NCBI GenBank assembly: GCA_019918135.1
Contig: WBZZ01002847.1
Span: 186,001 to 250,000, forward strand
Length of the DNA: 64,000 nucleotides
Direction of reading: 5' to 3'
From: Paulinella micropora
Taxonomy: Eukaryota; Cercozoa; Imbricatea; Euglyphida; Paulinellidae
A program made the translations under genes and the position numbers. The notes beneath the pieces were generated by a model. It had not been told where the DNA came from, made no database searches, and saw nothing but the letters and a program-made list of their open reading frames with translations. Positions 25,266 through 36,649 of this stretch are shown here, piece after piece. Numbering within the stretch: the first letter of the stretch is position 1; every line of letters begins with the position of its first letter.

Positions 25266-26362
25266 TCCCTCTCACTTTCGCCGCCCCTCTCACTTTCGTC
25301 GCCCCTCCCACCTTTGTCCTCTGTTTATTTCTCCCCCCCCCTCCCCTCGTCCCTCCTCAGAGTGCGTGCAAACGCGTTCCAAAAAAAATTGTTGCTTGCC
25401 ACTTTTCATATTCCAGCAGATATTTCAGCATATCCTTGCAGAGGGGAGAGGCAGGGAAGGAGGAGCAGGGGCGCGCTTCGCCGGTGTAATTTACGCTGAA
25501 TTAAAGCTCGACGGTGTCCTGTCCGTGCCATAGCTCGGCCACCGTGCGCAAGACCTGCGGAAATATAAAAAGATCTGCGGAATTTTTTTTTGCCCGACAA
25601 CAAAAAAAACAGACGAGGGGAAGAAGGGGGGAGGGAGTAGAGGGGAGAGAGGAAGAGGGGTAGGGGCGCGCTTCGTCGGTGTACACGAAGAAATTAATAA
25701 AAAAAAAATCCCTGACAAAGTTTTAATCTTGGCACTGAGAACCAAGAGAGGGAGCGGGAAAGTGAAAGGGACGCGCCAAGAGAGTGCGAAAAAGAATACG
25801 CTGAATTAAAGCTCGACGGTCTTACACTTGGGGCACTGAAAGCTATGAGCGGAGCACCGTGCTCCAGCACGACCCTGCGGCGGATAGTACTGCCCCCGTG
25901 GTAAATGTGCCAGGAGGACAAGGGCCTCACTACCCCGACGGCGTCCTGTCAGTGCCATGGGTCGGCCACTGTGCGCAAGACCAGAAAAATATGAAAAGAG
26001 GGAAAAAAAATTTGCGCGACAACAAAGGGAACAGACGGGGGGGGGATAGAAAGGAAGGAGGGAGGGAGAGGAAGGGGGGCGGGGAGTGCACCCCCCCCCC
26101 CGTCACTGTCGGAGAATCGCGGTAGGAGCGGGAGAAGGGAGGGCAGGGGCGCGCTTCGCCGGTGTACAAGAAAGATAAATAAAAAGTTTTTGACAAAGTT
26201 TTAATCCTAGCACTGAGACGACCCTGCGGCGGATGGATGGGCGGTGGTCAATCGCCAGGACAAAAACCTCACTACTCCAACAGCATCCTGCCCGTGCCAT
26301 GGCTCGGCCACCGTACGTCACCGTGCATCTCCAAAAACAGACGTTCCCCGGCACCGGCGTCC

Positions 26363-26596
26363 ATGGACTCCGGTGCTGGGGATCAGCTGTTTGAAGCTAG
26401 TTACACAGGCGCGGACGTCGTGGGCTGGTACAAGGGGAAACTATACGCTGCGGTGACCGACGCAATAGAAAGCCTGGCTATTGAAGTCACGCAACAGCAG
26501 GCCATCGTTGAACGCTTAGCACAAGAGTTAGCGGCTAATGAAGCTTGGCGCCCGGGCTACACAAGATACAAACACGCGATTCATGCTGACATCTAA
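26363..26596 (+). CDS. Small 77-aa protein inside the array
   Basis: ATG 26363 opens a 77-residue frame of normal composition (acidic N-terminus, then a helical Ala/Glu/Gln-rich middle), unlike the low-complexity frames around it. Eighteen bases after the TAA lies a 10-bp stem hairpin (26,615-26,640), a probable transcript-end structure. A 3' fragment with the hairpin lies at 23.37 kb, and the sequence after the hairpin (GGATTGGATTGAAATCTA onward) recurs in many array units near 29.96, 32.79, 38.75, 40.55, 42.51 and 47.0 kb. Function is unknown. It may be a once-unique gene caught in array growth. Confidence 0.5.
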   Translation: MDSGAGDQLFEASYTGADVVGWYKGKLYAAVTDAIESLAIEVTQQQAIVERLAQELAANEAWRPGYTRYKHAIHADI

Positions 26597-26614
26597 CTGT
26601 AGCAGACTTCGTTC

Positions 26615-26640
26615 CGAACCGGCAAAAGAGCCGGTTCGGA
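26615..26640 (+). terminator. Hairpin after the 77-aa gene
   Basis: CCGAACCGGC and GCCGGTTCGG pair perfectly around an AAAAGA loop. The same hairpin is kept in the decayed copy at 23,466-23,491. Its place just after a stop codon suggests an RNA 3'-end signal. Confidence 0.55.
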
Positions 26641-28267
26641 AACCATTCCGGATTGGATTGAAATCTAAAAAGGCAAACCCCCCCCCCTGAAACCGGCAAG
26701 CAGTTGGAAGAGAGAAAGGGCAGCACGCGGCACATCCTCCTCCCTCCTCAGAGCGGAGGGGCAAAATTAAGTAAACTTTTTTTTGGAGCCCACCAATGAG
26801 GGGGGGGGGCGCCCCCCCCCCTCCCCCTTCTTTCTCCCTCCCCCCCTCTGAGCCCCCTGAGCCCGGGGGGCTCAAGGAGCAGGGAAAGGGGAAATCGGGA
26901 GCGGGAGGGAGGGGGATTGGTAGGGGCGTCAAGGGAGTGCGAAAAAGAATGCGCTGAATTAAAGCTCGACGGTCTTACATTGGGGGCACTAAAAACTAGG
27001 AGCAGGGTACCGTGCTCCAGCACGACCCTGCGGCGGATTGTACTGCCCCTATGGTCAATGTGCCAGGAGGACAAGGGCCCCCACTTACCCCCGACGGCGT
27101 CCTGTCTGTGCCATAGCTCGGCCACCGTGCGCAAGGTCAGAAAAATATGAAAAGAGGAAAAAAAAATTTGCCCAACAAAGAGAACAGACGGGGGAAAGGA
27201 AGAAGGGGGCGGGATGTGCTTTCCCCCGCCCCCCCCCCCCCGGTCAGTAAGAGGAAAGGCGTCCGGCAGAGGGGGAAAGGGTTAGTGGGGGAGTTGCATG
27301 TATTTATTTTGTTTGTAGCTTCTGCGCCACCGGCAAAGCGCGCCCCTTCCCCTCCCTTGCTCCTTGAGCCTCCCGGGCATAGGGGGGGGGGGGGGTGGAG
27401 TAGAGGGGAGAGAAGAAAAGGCAAGAGAGGGGGGGGGGGGGGAGGGGGAGAGCACGAATTGTCTTAGGCCCCCTTCTTAGAACAGGGAGTGGGAGAGGGA
27501 AGGGAGAGGGGTAGGGGCGCGCTAAGAGATGTACAAAAAATTTAAAAAAATCCATGACAGTAATCTTGGTACTGAAAACTAAGAGAAGAAGGGGTCGGGG
27601 GAGGATTAATCTATCTTCCCCCTTTTTTTCACCTCCTTTCGTCCCTTGTTTGCGCGTGCAAACGCGTTCCAAATTTTCTTTCCACTTTTCATATTTTTCC
27701 TCGTGGTCAATGCGCTAGGAGGACAAAAGCCTCATTACCCCCGACGGCGCCCTGCCAGTGCCATGGCTCGGCCACTGTGCGTAAGGTCAGGAATATATGC
27801 AGTGGAAAACAAATTGTTTTTGCCCGACAACAAAGGGAACAGACGGGGGGATGGGAAAAGGGAGGAAGAGAAAGGGGGGCGGGGAGAAGGGGGCGGGATG
27901 CGCTTTTTTCCGTCCAATATTAAAGCTTTGTCAGGGATTTTTTTAAATTTCTTTTTTGTACGTTCTTAGCGCGCCCCTGCCTCTTCCCTCTGCAAGATAT
28001 GCGGAAATATCTGCGGAAATATGAAAAGTTGAAATTTCCCGCAGATCTTTTCATATTTCTCTGACCTTGCGCACGGTAGCCGAGCCATGGCACGGGCAGG
28101 GCGCAGTCGGGGTAGTGAGCCCCTTGTCCTGGCACATTGACCATGAGGGCAGTACCATCCACCGCAGGGTCGTGCCGGAGCACGGTGCTCCGCTTCTAGT
28201 TTTCAGTGACCCCCAGGTGTAAGGCCATCGAGCTTTGATGTAACGTATTAATTTTTGTACTCTCATG

Positions 28268-28565
28268 GCGCGCAAGCAGAGCACAGACGGTGCCGGCTAG
28301 GGTTCTAGCATAGGCTACCGCAGCAACATAACGTGGGCCGGATGCCGCGGCAGCCTGAGGGTGCTGTTTCAATTGTCAAGTTGTAATGCCTTGTCGAGTT
28401 TTAATTCAGCGTGGACTTTTCTTGCACTTTCTTGACGCCCCCGGCCCCTTCCTCTCTCCCCTGAGCTCAGTGCCAAGATTACAACTTTGTCCTGGATTTT
28501 TTTAATTCTTTTTTGTACACCGGCGAAGCGCGCCCCTGCCCCCTCTCCCGCTCCCGCGCCAAGAA
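28268..28565. repeat. Array block D, copy 1
   Basis: The block runs from GCAGAGCACAGACGGTGCCG through GGTTCTAGCATAGGCTACCG, CCTTGTCGAGTTTTAATTCA and CAGTGCCAAGATTACAAC to TTTTGTACACCGGCGAAGCG. Two further direct copies lie at 34,905-35,205 and 45,547-45,845, and inverted partial copies lie near 31,130-31,265, 37,065-37,200 and 41,080-41,220. Confidence 0.65.
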
Positions 28566-29639
28566 AACGTAATTTACGCTGAATTAAAGCTCGACGGTCG
28601 TACACTCGAGCACTGAAAACTAAGAGCAGAGCACCGTGCTCCAGCACAATCTGCGGCGAATGGATGGACGGTGGTCAATGTGCCAGGAGGACAGAAGCCT
28701 CACTACCCCGACGGTACCCTGTCCGTGCCATAGCTCGGCCACCGTGCGCAATGTCAGAAAAATATGAAAGGAGGGAAGGGGGGGGGGGGAGCTAGAGGGA
28801 AGGGAAAGGTAGGGGCGCGCTTCGCCGGTGTACAAGAGAAATCGCGCGAAAAGAAATTACTAAAAGAAAAAAATTTAATCTTGGCACTGAGAACGTGTAC
28901 AGGGAGGGGCGGGGTGTGCTCTCCATCCCCGTCCCCTCTTTCGTCCCTCTGTTCCCCTCTGTCCCCCTGCGGCGGATGGCTAGCGCGGTGGTCATTGGGC
29001 TAGGGGGGAAAGGGCCTCACAACCCCGACGGCGTCCTGTCCGTGCCATGACTCGGCCACCTTGCGCAAGGTCAGAAAAATATGCAAAGATCTGCGGAAAT
29101 TTTTTTTGCTTGACAACCAAAGAAACAAACGGGGGGGAATGAAAGGGGGGGGGGGGAGGGAGGGAGAGGAGAAAGAAGAAGGGGGGAAGAAGGGGAGTGC
29201 TCCCCCCCCCGCCCCCCTCCCTTCCCTCTGTTCCCGTCGTCCCCTGCTACCCCCCCCCTCCCCTCGTCCCTTGTTTGCGCGTGCAAACGCATCCCAAAAA
29301 ATAATTTTTTTCCACTTTTCATATTTCCGCAGATATTTCCGCAGATCTTGCGCACTGTGCTCCAGCGCAGCCCTGCGGCGGATGGACGGGCGGTGGTCAT
29401 TTTTTTTTCCCGACAACCAAAGAAACAACGGGGGGAAGAAGGGGGAAGGGAGTGCTCCCCCCCCCGCCCCCCTCCCCTCCCCTCCCTCTGTTCCCGTCGT
29501 CACCTGCTACCCCCCCTCCCCTCCTTTGTTTGCGCGTGCAAACGCATCCCGAAATTTGTTTTTTCCACTTTTCATATTTTTCCTTTTTTTTTTTACATCT
29601 TGCGCACTGTGCTCCAGCACAGCTCTGCGGCGGATGGAC

Positions 29640-30560
29640 GGGCGGTGGTCAATTTAACAGGTGGGCAAGGGCCTCACAATCCCGACGGCGTCCTGTCCGT
29701 GCCATGGGCTCGGCCACCGTGCGCAAGGTCGGAAAAATATGAAAAATATGAAAAGATCTACGGAATTTTTTTTTGCCCGACAACCAAAGAAACAAACGGG
29801 GGGGGGGGGGATGAAAGTGGCGGGAGGACGACGGGAACAGAGGGGATGGAGGGGGGCGGGGGAATCACTCCCCTCCCCCTTCTTCCCCCTTCCTCTTTCT
29901 CCTCCCCCTCCCTCCCTCGTCCCTTGTTTGTGCGTGCAAACGTATCCCAAAACAAATCGGATTGGATTGAAATCTAGGAAGGCAAACCTCCCTGAGACCG
30001 GCAGACAGCTGGGAGAGAGAAAGGGTACTAGCACGCGGCACATCCCCCTCCCCTCCTCAGAGCGGGGGGGGGGGATAAGTAAACTTTTTTTGGAGCCCAC
30101 CGATGGGGTGGGGCGCCCCCCCCTCCCCTTTTCTTTCTTCCCTCCCTCTGAGCCCCCTGAGCCCGGGGGCTCAAGGAGCAGGGCACCGTGCTCCAGCACG
30201 ACCCTGCGGCGAATGAATGGGCGGTGGTTATGTGTGCTAGGAAGACAAAGGCCCCGGCCGGCCCGACGGCATCCTGTCCGTGCCATAGCCCGACAACAAA
30301 GGGAACAGACGGGGGGAGGAAAAGAAAGGGGGAGAAGAAGGGGGATGTGCTTCTACCTGCCCCTTTCTTACTGTCTGAGAATCGGGAGGGCAGGGGCGCG
30401 CTTTGCCGGTGTACAGGAGGGAGAGGGGAAGGAAAAGGGGCGCCAAGAAACTGCAAGAAAAGTCCACGCTGAATTAAAACTCGACAAAGCATCACACTTG
30501 ACACTTGCAACGGCATCCTCAGGCTGCCGCAGCATCCGGCCCAGTCGACGGTCTTACACT
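29640..30560. repeat. Array block A, copy 1 (partner 40,235-41,150)
   Basis: About 0.9 kb is nearly identical to 40,235-41,150, including rare variants such as the GGGCTCGGCC core, GATCTACGGAA and the GGCGGGAGGACGACGG segment. It stands directly to the left of block B copy 1, whereas its partner stands directly to the right of block B copy 2. Confidence 0.65.
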
Positions 30561-30699
30561 TGGGCACTGAAAACTAGGACCGGAGCACCGTGCCCCAGCA
30601 CGACCCTGCGGCGGATGAATAAGCGGTGGTCAATATGCTAGGAGAACAAAAGCCTTACTTACCCCGACGGCGTCCTGTCCGTGCCATGGCTCGGCCACC

Positions 30700-33600
30700 G
30701 TGCGCAAGGTCAGAAAAATATGAAAAGAGGGAAAAAAAAATTTGTCCGACAACAAAGGGAACAAACGGGGGGTAAAGAAAGGGGAAGGGAGGAAGAAGAA
30801 GGGAGGAAGAAGGGGCGGGGTCTGTACCCCCCCCCCCCCCCGTCCCCCCTCTCATCCCTCTGTCCCCCTCGTCCCCCTGCTATCCCACCCCCTCCCGTCG
30901 TCCCTTGTTTGCGCGTGCAGAGGGAAGAGGCAGGGAAGGAGGAAGCACGAACTGTCGGGAGTGGCAGTGGGAAGGGGAAGGAGCAGGGGCGCGCTAAGAA
31001 CATACAAAAAAAGAATCACGCAAAAAAAGAAATCCCTGACAAAGTTTTAATATTGGCACTGAGAATTAGGAGAGGGAGAGGGAAAGTGCATGGGAGGGGC
31101 GCGCCAAGAAAATGTAATTTACGCTGAATTAAAGCTCGACAAAGTCTTACACTTGACACTTGCAACGGCACCCTCAGGCTGCCACAGCATCCGGCCCACG
31201 TCATGTTTCTGCGGTAGCCTATGTTAGAACCCTGGCTGGCACCGTCTGTGCTCTGCTCTCGCGTCAAGAGAGTGCAAAAAAGAATACGCTGAATTAAAGC
31301 TTGACGACGTCCTGTCCTTGCCATAGCTCGGCCACCGTGCGCAAGGTCAGAAAAATATGAAAGGAGGGGGGGGAGCGCTAAGAATGTAAAAAAAAATTAA
31401 TAAAAAGAAATCCTTGACAAAGTTTTAATCTTCGGCACTGAAAGCTAAAAGAGGAAGGGGCAGAGGGAGAGCACAAATTGTCTAGTCCCCCGTCTGATGA
31501 TCGGGAGCGGGAGAGGAAAGGGGAGGGTAGGGGCGCGCTTCGCTGGTGTACAAGAAAAATCGCGCGAAAAGAAATTACTAAAAGAAAAAATTTTAATCTT
31601 GGCACTGAGAACGTGTACAGGGAGGGGCGGGGTGTGCTCTCCATCCCCGTCCCCTCTCTCGTCCCTCTGTTCCCCCTTGTCCCCCTGCGGCGGATGGATA
31701 GCGCGGTGGTCATTGGGCTATGGGGGCAAGGGCCTCACAACCCCGACGGCGTCCTGTCCGTGCCATGGCTCGGCCACCTTGCGCAAAGTCAGAAAAATAT
31801 GAAAAGAGGAAAAAAAAAGTTTTTTTCTGACAACCAAAGAAACAGACGAGCAAGGGGAGGGGGCGGAGAAGGGCAAGGGAAAAAGGCAGCAGCCCCCGCC
31901 CTACTGTCGCATCTGCCGCAGCACCGTTAACGCAAGAGAGGGGGAGGGAGACGCCTCCTTCTCTGTCCGTGTACTAGTTAGCTACTTGGCTAGCCCCGGA
32001 GCCGGTAGGTTGGAACTAGGAGAGGGAGAGGCAAGAGGCAGGGAAGGAAAAAGCATGATCTGTGCTTGCTCATCATCTGAGAACGGAGAGCGGGAGAGGG
32101 AAGGGGGAGGGCGCGCCAAGAAAGTGCGACAAAGAATACGCTGAATTGAAGCTCGACTGTCTTACACTTGGCACTGAGACCTAGGAGAGGGAAAGAGAAA
32201 GGGCAGGGGGGGGCGCTAAGAATTTACAAAAAAAATTAATAAAAAAAATTTTGACAAAGCTTTAATCTTGGCATCTCTCTCTCTACAACCTTTCTTGCTG
32301 TCGGCGATTTCTTTTTTTTGCCGTATCTATTTTTGTACGCATTTTCCCATAAAGATTACTTCCCACTTGTCCATATTGACACGGCCCGGCCCCGCCGACT
32401 TTTACTAAAGTCGGCGGGGTACAGAATGTTAGTTTTTTACATTTTGCGCACTGTGCTCCAGCGCAGCCCTGCGGCGGATGGACGGGCGGTGGTCAATGTA
32501 GCAGGTGGACAAGGGCCTCACAATCCCGACGGCGTCCTGTCCGTGCCATGGCTCGGCCACCGTGCGCAAGGTCGGAAAAATATGAAAAGATCTGCGGAAA
32601 TTTTTTGCCCGACAACCAAAGAAACAAACGGGGGGGGGGGGGGGGGAATGAAAGGGGGGGGGGGACGACGGGAACAGAGGGGAGGGGGCGGGGGGATCAC
32701 TCCCCTCCCCCTTCTTCCCCTTTCCTCTTTCTCCTCCCCCTCCCTCCCCTCGTCCCTTGTTTGCGCGTGCAAACGCATCCCAAAAAAAATCGGATTGGAT
32801 TGAAATCTAGGAAGGCAACCCCCCCCCCCCCCCCCGAGACCGGCAGACAGCTGGGAGAGAGAAAGGGCAGCACGCAGCACATCCCCCTCCCTCCTCAGAG
32901 CGGAGGGCAAAATTAAGTAAACTTTTTTTTGGAGCCCACCAATGGGGGGCGGGGCGCCCCCCCTCCCCTTCTTTCTTCCCCCCCTCTGAGCCCCCTGAGC
33001 CCGGGGGGCTCAAGGAGCAGGGAAAGGGGAAATCGGGAGCGGGAGGGAAGGGGGAGGGGTAGGGGCGTCAAGGGAGTGCGGAAAAGAATGCGCTGAATTA
33101 AAGCTCGACGGTCTTACATTGAAGCACTAAAAACTAAGAGCAGGGCACCGTGCTCCAGCACGACCCTGCGGCGGATTGTACTGCTCCTATGGTCAATGTG
33201 CCAGGAGGACAAGGGCCCCATACTTACCCCCCGACGGCGTCCTGTCCGTGCCATAGCTCGGCCACCGTGCGCAAGGTCAGAAAAATATGAAAAGAGGAAA
33301 TTTTTTTGCCCAACAACAAAGAGAACAGACGGGGGAAAGGAAGAAGGGGACGGGGATGTGCTTTCCCCCGCCCCCCCCCCCCCTGTCAGTAAGAAGAAAG
33401 GCGTCCGGCAGAGGGGGAAAGGGTTAGTGGAGGCGTTGCGTGTATTTATTTTGTTTGTAGCTTCTGCGCCATTCACCCTCCCCCTTCCACTTCCTTGCTC
33501 CTTGAGCCTCCCGGGCGTAGGGGGGGGGGGGGTGTGGAGTAGAGGGGAGAGAAGAAGAGGCAAGAGAGGGGGGGGGGGGAAGGGGAGAGCACGAATTGTC

Positions 33601-34757
33601 TTAGTCCCCCTTCTGAGAACAGGGAGTGGGAGAGGGAAGGGAGAGGGGGTAGGGGCGCGCTAAGAATATACAAGAAAAATCCCTGACAAAGTTTTAATCT
33701 TGGCACTGAACCAAGAGAGAGAGAGAGAGAGAGAGAAAAGGAAAGGGAAAGGGCAGGGGGGATGGGGCGCCAAGAAAGTGTAAGAAAAGTCTTTTTTAAT
33801 TAAAACTCGACGGTCGTACACTTGAGCACTAAAAACTATGAGCGGAGCACCGTGCCCCAGCACGACCCTGCGGCGAATGGATGGGCGGTGGTCAATGTGC
33901 TAGAAGGACAAGGGCCTCACTGTCTGAGAATCGGGGCGGGAGCCGGAGAGGGAGAGCATGGGCGCGCTAGGAGATGTACAAAAAAAAAAATCAATGACAA
34001 AGTAATCTTAGCACTGAAAACTAAGAGAGGAAGGGGTCGGGAGAGGATTAATCTATCTTCCCCCTCCCCCCACCTCCTTTCGTCCCTTGTTTGCGCGTGC
34101 AAACGCGTTCCAATTTTTTTTCTCCATTTTTCATATTCCTGCAGATGTTTCCGCAGATCTTGCGCACAGTGCTCCAGCACGACCCTGAGGCGGATGGTAC
34201 TGTCCTCGTGGTCAATGCGCTGGGAGGACAAAAGCTCTCATTACCCCCGACGGCGCCCTGCCAGTGCCATGGCTCGGCCACTGTGTGCAAGGTCAGAAAA
34301 ATATGCAGTGGAAAAAAATTTTTTTTTGCCCGACAACAAAGGGAACAAACGGGGGGATGTGGGAAGAGAGGAAGAGAAAGGGGGGAGAAGAAGGGGGCGG
34401 GATGCGCTTCTTTTCCGTCCAATATTAAAGCTTTGTCAGGGATTTTTTTTAAATTCTTTTTTGTACGTTTTTAGCGCGCCCCTGCCTCTTCCCTCTGCAA
34501 GATCTGCGGAAATATCTGCGGAAATATGAAAAGTGGAACAGAGGGACGAGAGGGGGGGAGGGGAGCACAACCTGCCCCCTTCTTCTTCCCTTCTTCTTCT
34601 TCCTCCCTCCTTCCCCCTTTCTATATCCCCCTCCCCGTCTGTTCCCTTTGTTGTCGGGCCAAAAAAAATTCCGCAGATCTTTTCATATTTTTCTGACCTT
34701 GCGCACGGTAGCCGAGCCATGGCACGGACAGGGCGCAGTCGAGGTAGTGAGCCCCTT
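30700..34757. repeat. Array block B, copy 1 (partner 36,650-40,236)
   Basis: About 4 kb matches 36,650-40,236 in the same order, including an otherwise rare segment with ACTGTCGCATCTGCCGCAGC and GTGTACTAGTTAGCTACTTG. Copy 2 lacks a few hundred bases relative to copy 1 near its right end. Both end at AGTGAGCCCCTTGTCCTGG. Confidence 0.65.
32391..32420. terminator. 13-bp stem hairpin in the array
   Basis: CCCCGCCGACTTT and AAAGTCGGCGGGG pair around a four-base loop (TACT). The copy of this segment at about 38,350 keeps the left arm but has lost the right arm, so the pairing is not maintained in both blocks. Confidence 0.55.
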
Positions 34758-36649
34758 GTCCTGGCACATTGACCATGGGGGCAGTATCATCCACCGCAGG
34801 GTCGTGCCGGAGCACGGTGCTCCGCTCCTAGTTTTCAGTGATCCCCAGGTGTAAGGCAATCGAGCTTTGATGATGCAACGTATTCTTTTTTGCACTCTCT
34901 TGGGGCGCGAGCAGAGCACAGACGGTGCCGGCTAGGGTTCTAGCATAGGCTACCGCAGCAACATAACGTGTGCCGGATACCGCGGCAGCCTGAGGGTGCT
35001 GTTTCAATTGTTAAATTGTAATGCCTTGTCGAGCTTTAATTCAGCGTGGACTTTTCTTGCACTTTCTTGACGCCCCCGGCCCCTTCCTCTCTCCCCTGAG
35101 CTCAGTGCCAAGATTACAACTCTGTCCTGGATTTTTTTAATTCTTTTTTGTACACCGGCGAAGCGCGCCCCTGCCCCCTCTCCCGCTCCCGCTCCCGATT
35201 CTCAGGCACTGAGAACAGGGAGCGGGAGAGGGACAGGGTAGGGGCCGCGCCAAGAAAACGTAATGTACGCTGAATTACAGTTCGACGGTCGTACACTCGG
35301 GCACTGAAAACTAAGAGCAGAGCACCGTGCTCCAGCACGACCTGCGGCGAATGGTACTGCCCCCGTGGTCAATGTGCCAGGAGGACAGGGGCCTCACTAC
35401 CCCGACGGCATCCTGTCCGTGCCATAGCTCGGCCACAGTGCGCAATGTCAGAAAGATATGAAAAGAGGAAAAAAAAATTGTCTGACAACCAAAGAAACAA
35501 ACGGGGGGGAATGAAAGGGGGAGGGAGGGAGAGGAGAAAGAGGAATGGGGGAAGAAGGGGAAGGGGAGTGCTCCCCCCCGCCCCCCTCCCTCCCCTCTGT
35601 TCCCGTCGTCCCCTGCTACCCCCCCTCCCCTCGTCCCTTGTTTGCGCGTGCAAACGCATCCCAAAAAAATTTTTTTTTTCCACTTTTCATATTTTTCCTA
35701 TTTCCGCAGATCTTGCGCACTGTGCTCCAGCGCAGCCCTGCGGCGGATGGACGGGCGGTGGTCAATGTAGCAGGTGGACAAGAGCCTCACAATCCCGACG
35801 GCGTCCTGTCCGTGCCATGGCTCGGCCACCGTGCGCAAGGTCGGAAAAATATGAAAAATATGAAAAGAGGAAAAAAAAATCTTTTTGCCCGACAAGCAAA
35901 GAAACAAACGGGGGGGGGGATGAAAGGGGGGGGGGGGGACGACGGGAACAGAGGGTAGGGAGGGGGGCCGGGGGATCAGTCCCCATTTTCTTCTTCCCCC
36001 CTTCCTCTTTCTCCCCCCCTCCATCCCCTCGTCCCTTGTTTGCGCGTGCAAACGCATCCCAAAAAAAATTGTTTTCTTCCACTTTTCATATTTTTCCTAT
36101 TTCCGCAGATCTTGCGCGTTGTGCTCCAGCGCAGCTCTGCGGTGGATGGACGGGCGGTGGTCAATGTAACAGGTGGGCAAGGGCCTCACAATCCCGACGG
36201 CGTCCTGTCCGTGCTATAGCTCGGCCACCATGCGCAAGGTCAGAAAAATATGAAAATATGAAAAGATCTGCGGAAATTTTTTTGCCCGACAACCAAGAAA
36301 CAAACGGGGGGGAATGAAAGGGGGGGGGGGAGGGAGGGAGAGGAGAAAAAGGAAGGGGGAAAGAAGGGGAGGGGAGTGCACCCCCCCGCCCCCCTCCCCT
36401 CCCTCTGTTCCCGTCGTCCCCTGCTACCCCCCCCTTCGTCCCTTGTTTGCGCGTGCAAACGCATCCCAAAAAAACTGTTTTTTCCACTTTTCATATTTTT
36501 CCTATTTCCGCAGATCTTGCGCACTGTGCTCCAGCGCAGCTCTGCGGCGGATGGACGGGCGGCGGTCAATGTAACAGGTGGGCAAGGGCCTCACAATCCC
36601 GACGGCGTCCTGTCCGTGCCATGGCTCGGCCACCGTGCGCAAGGTCAGA

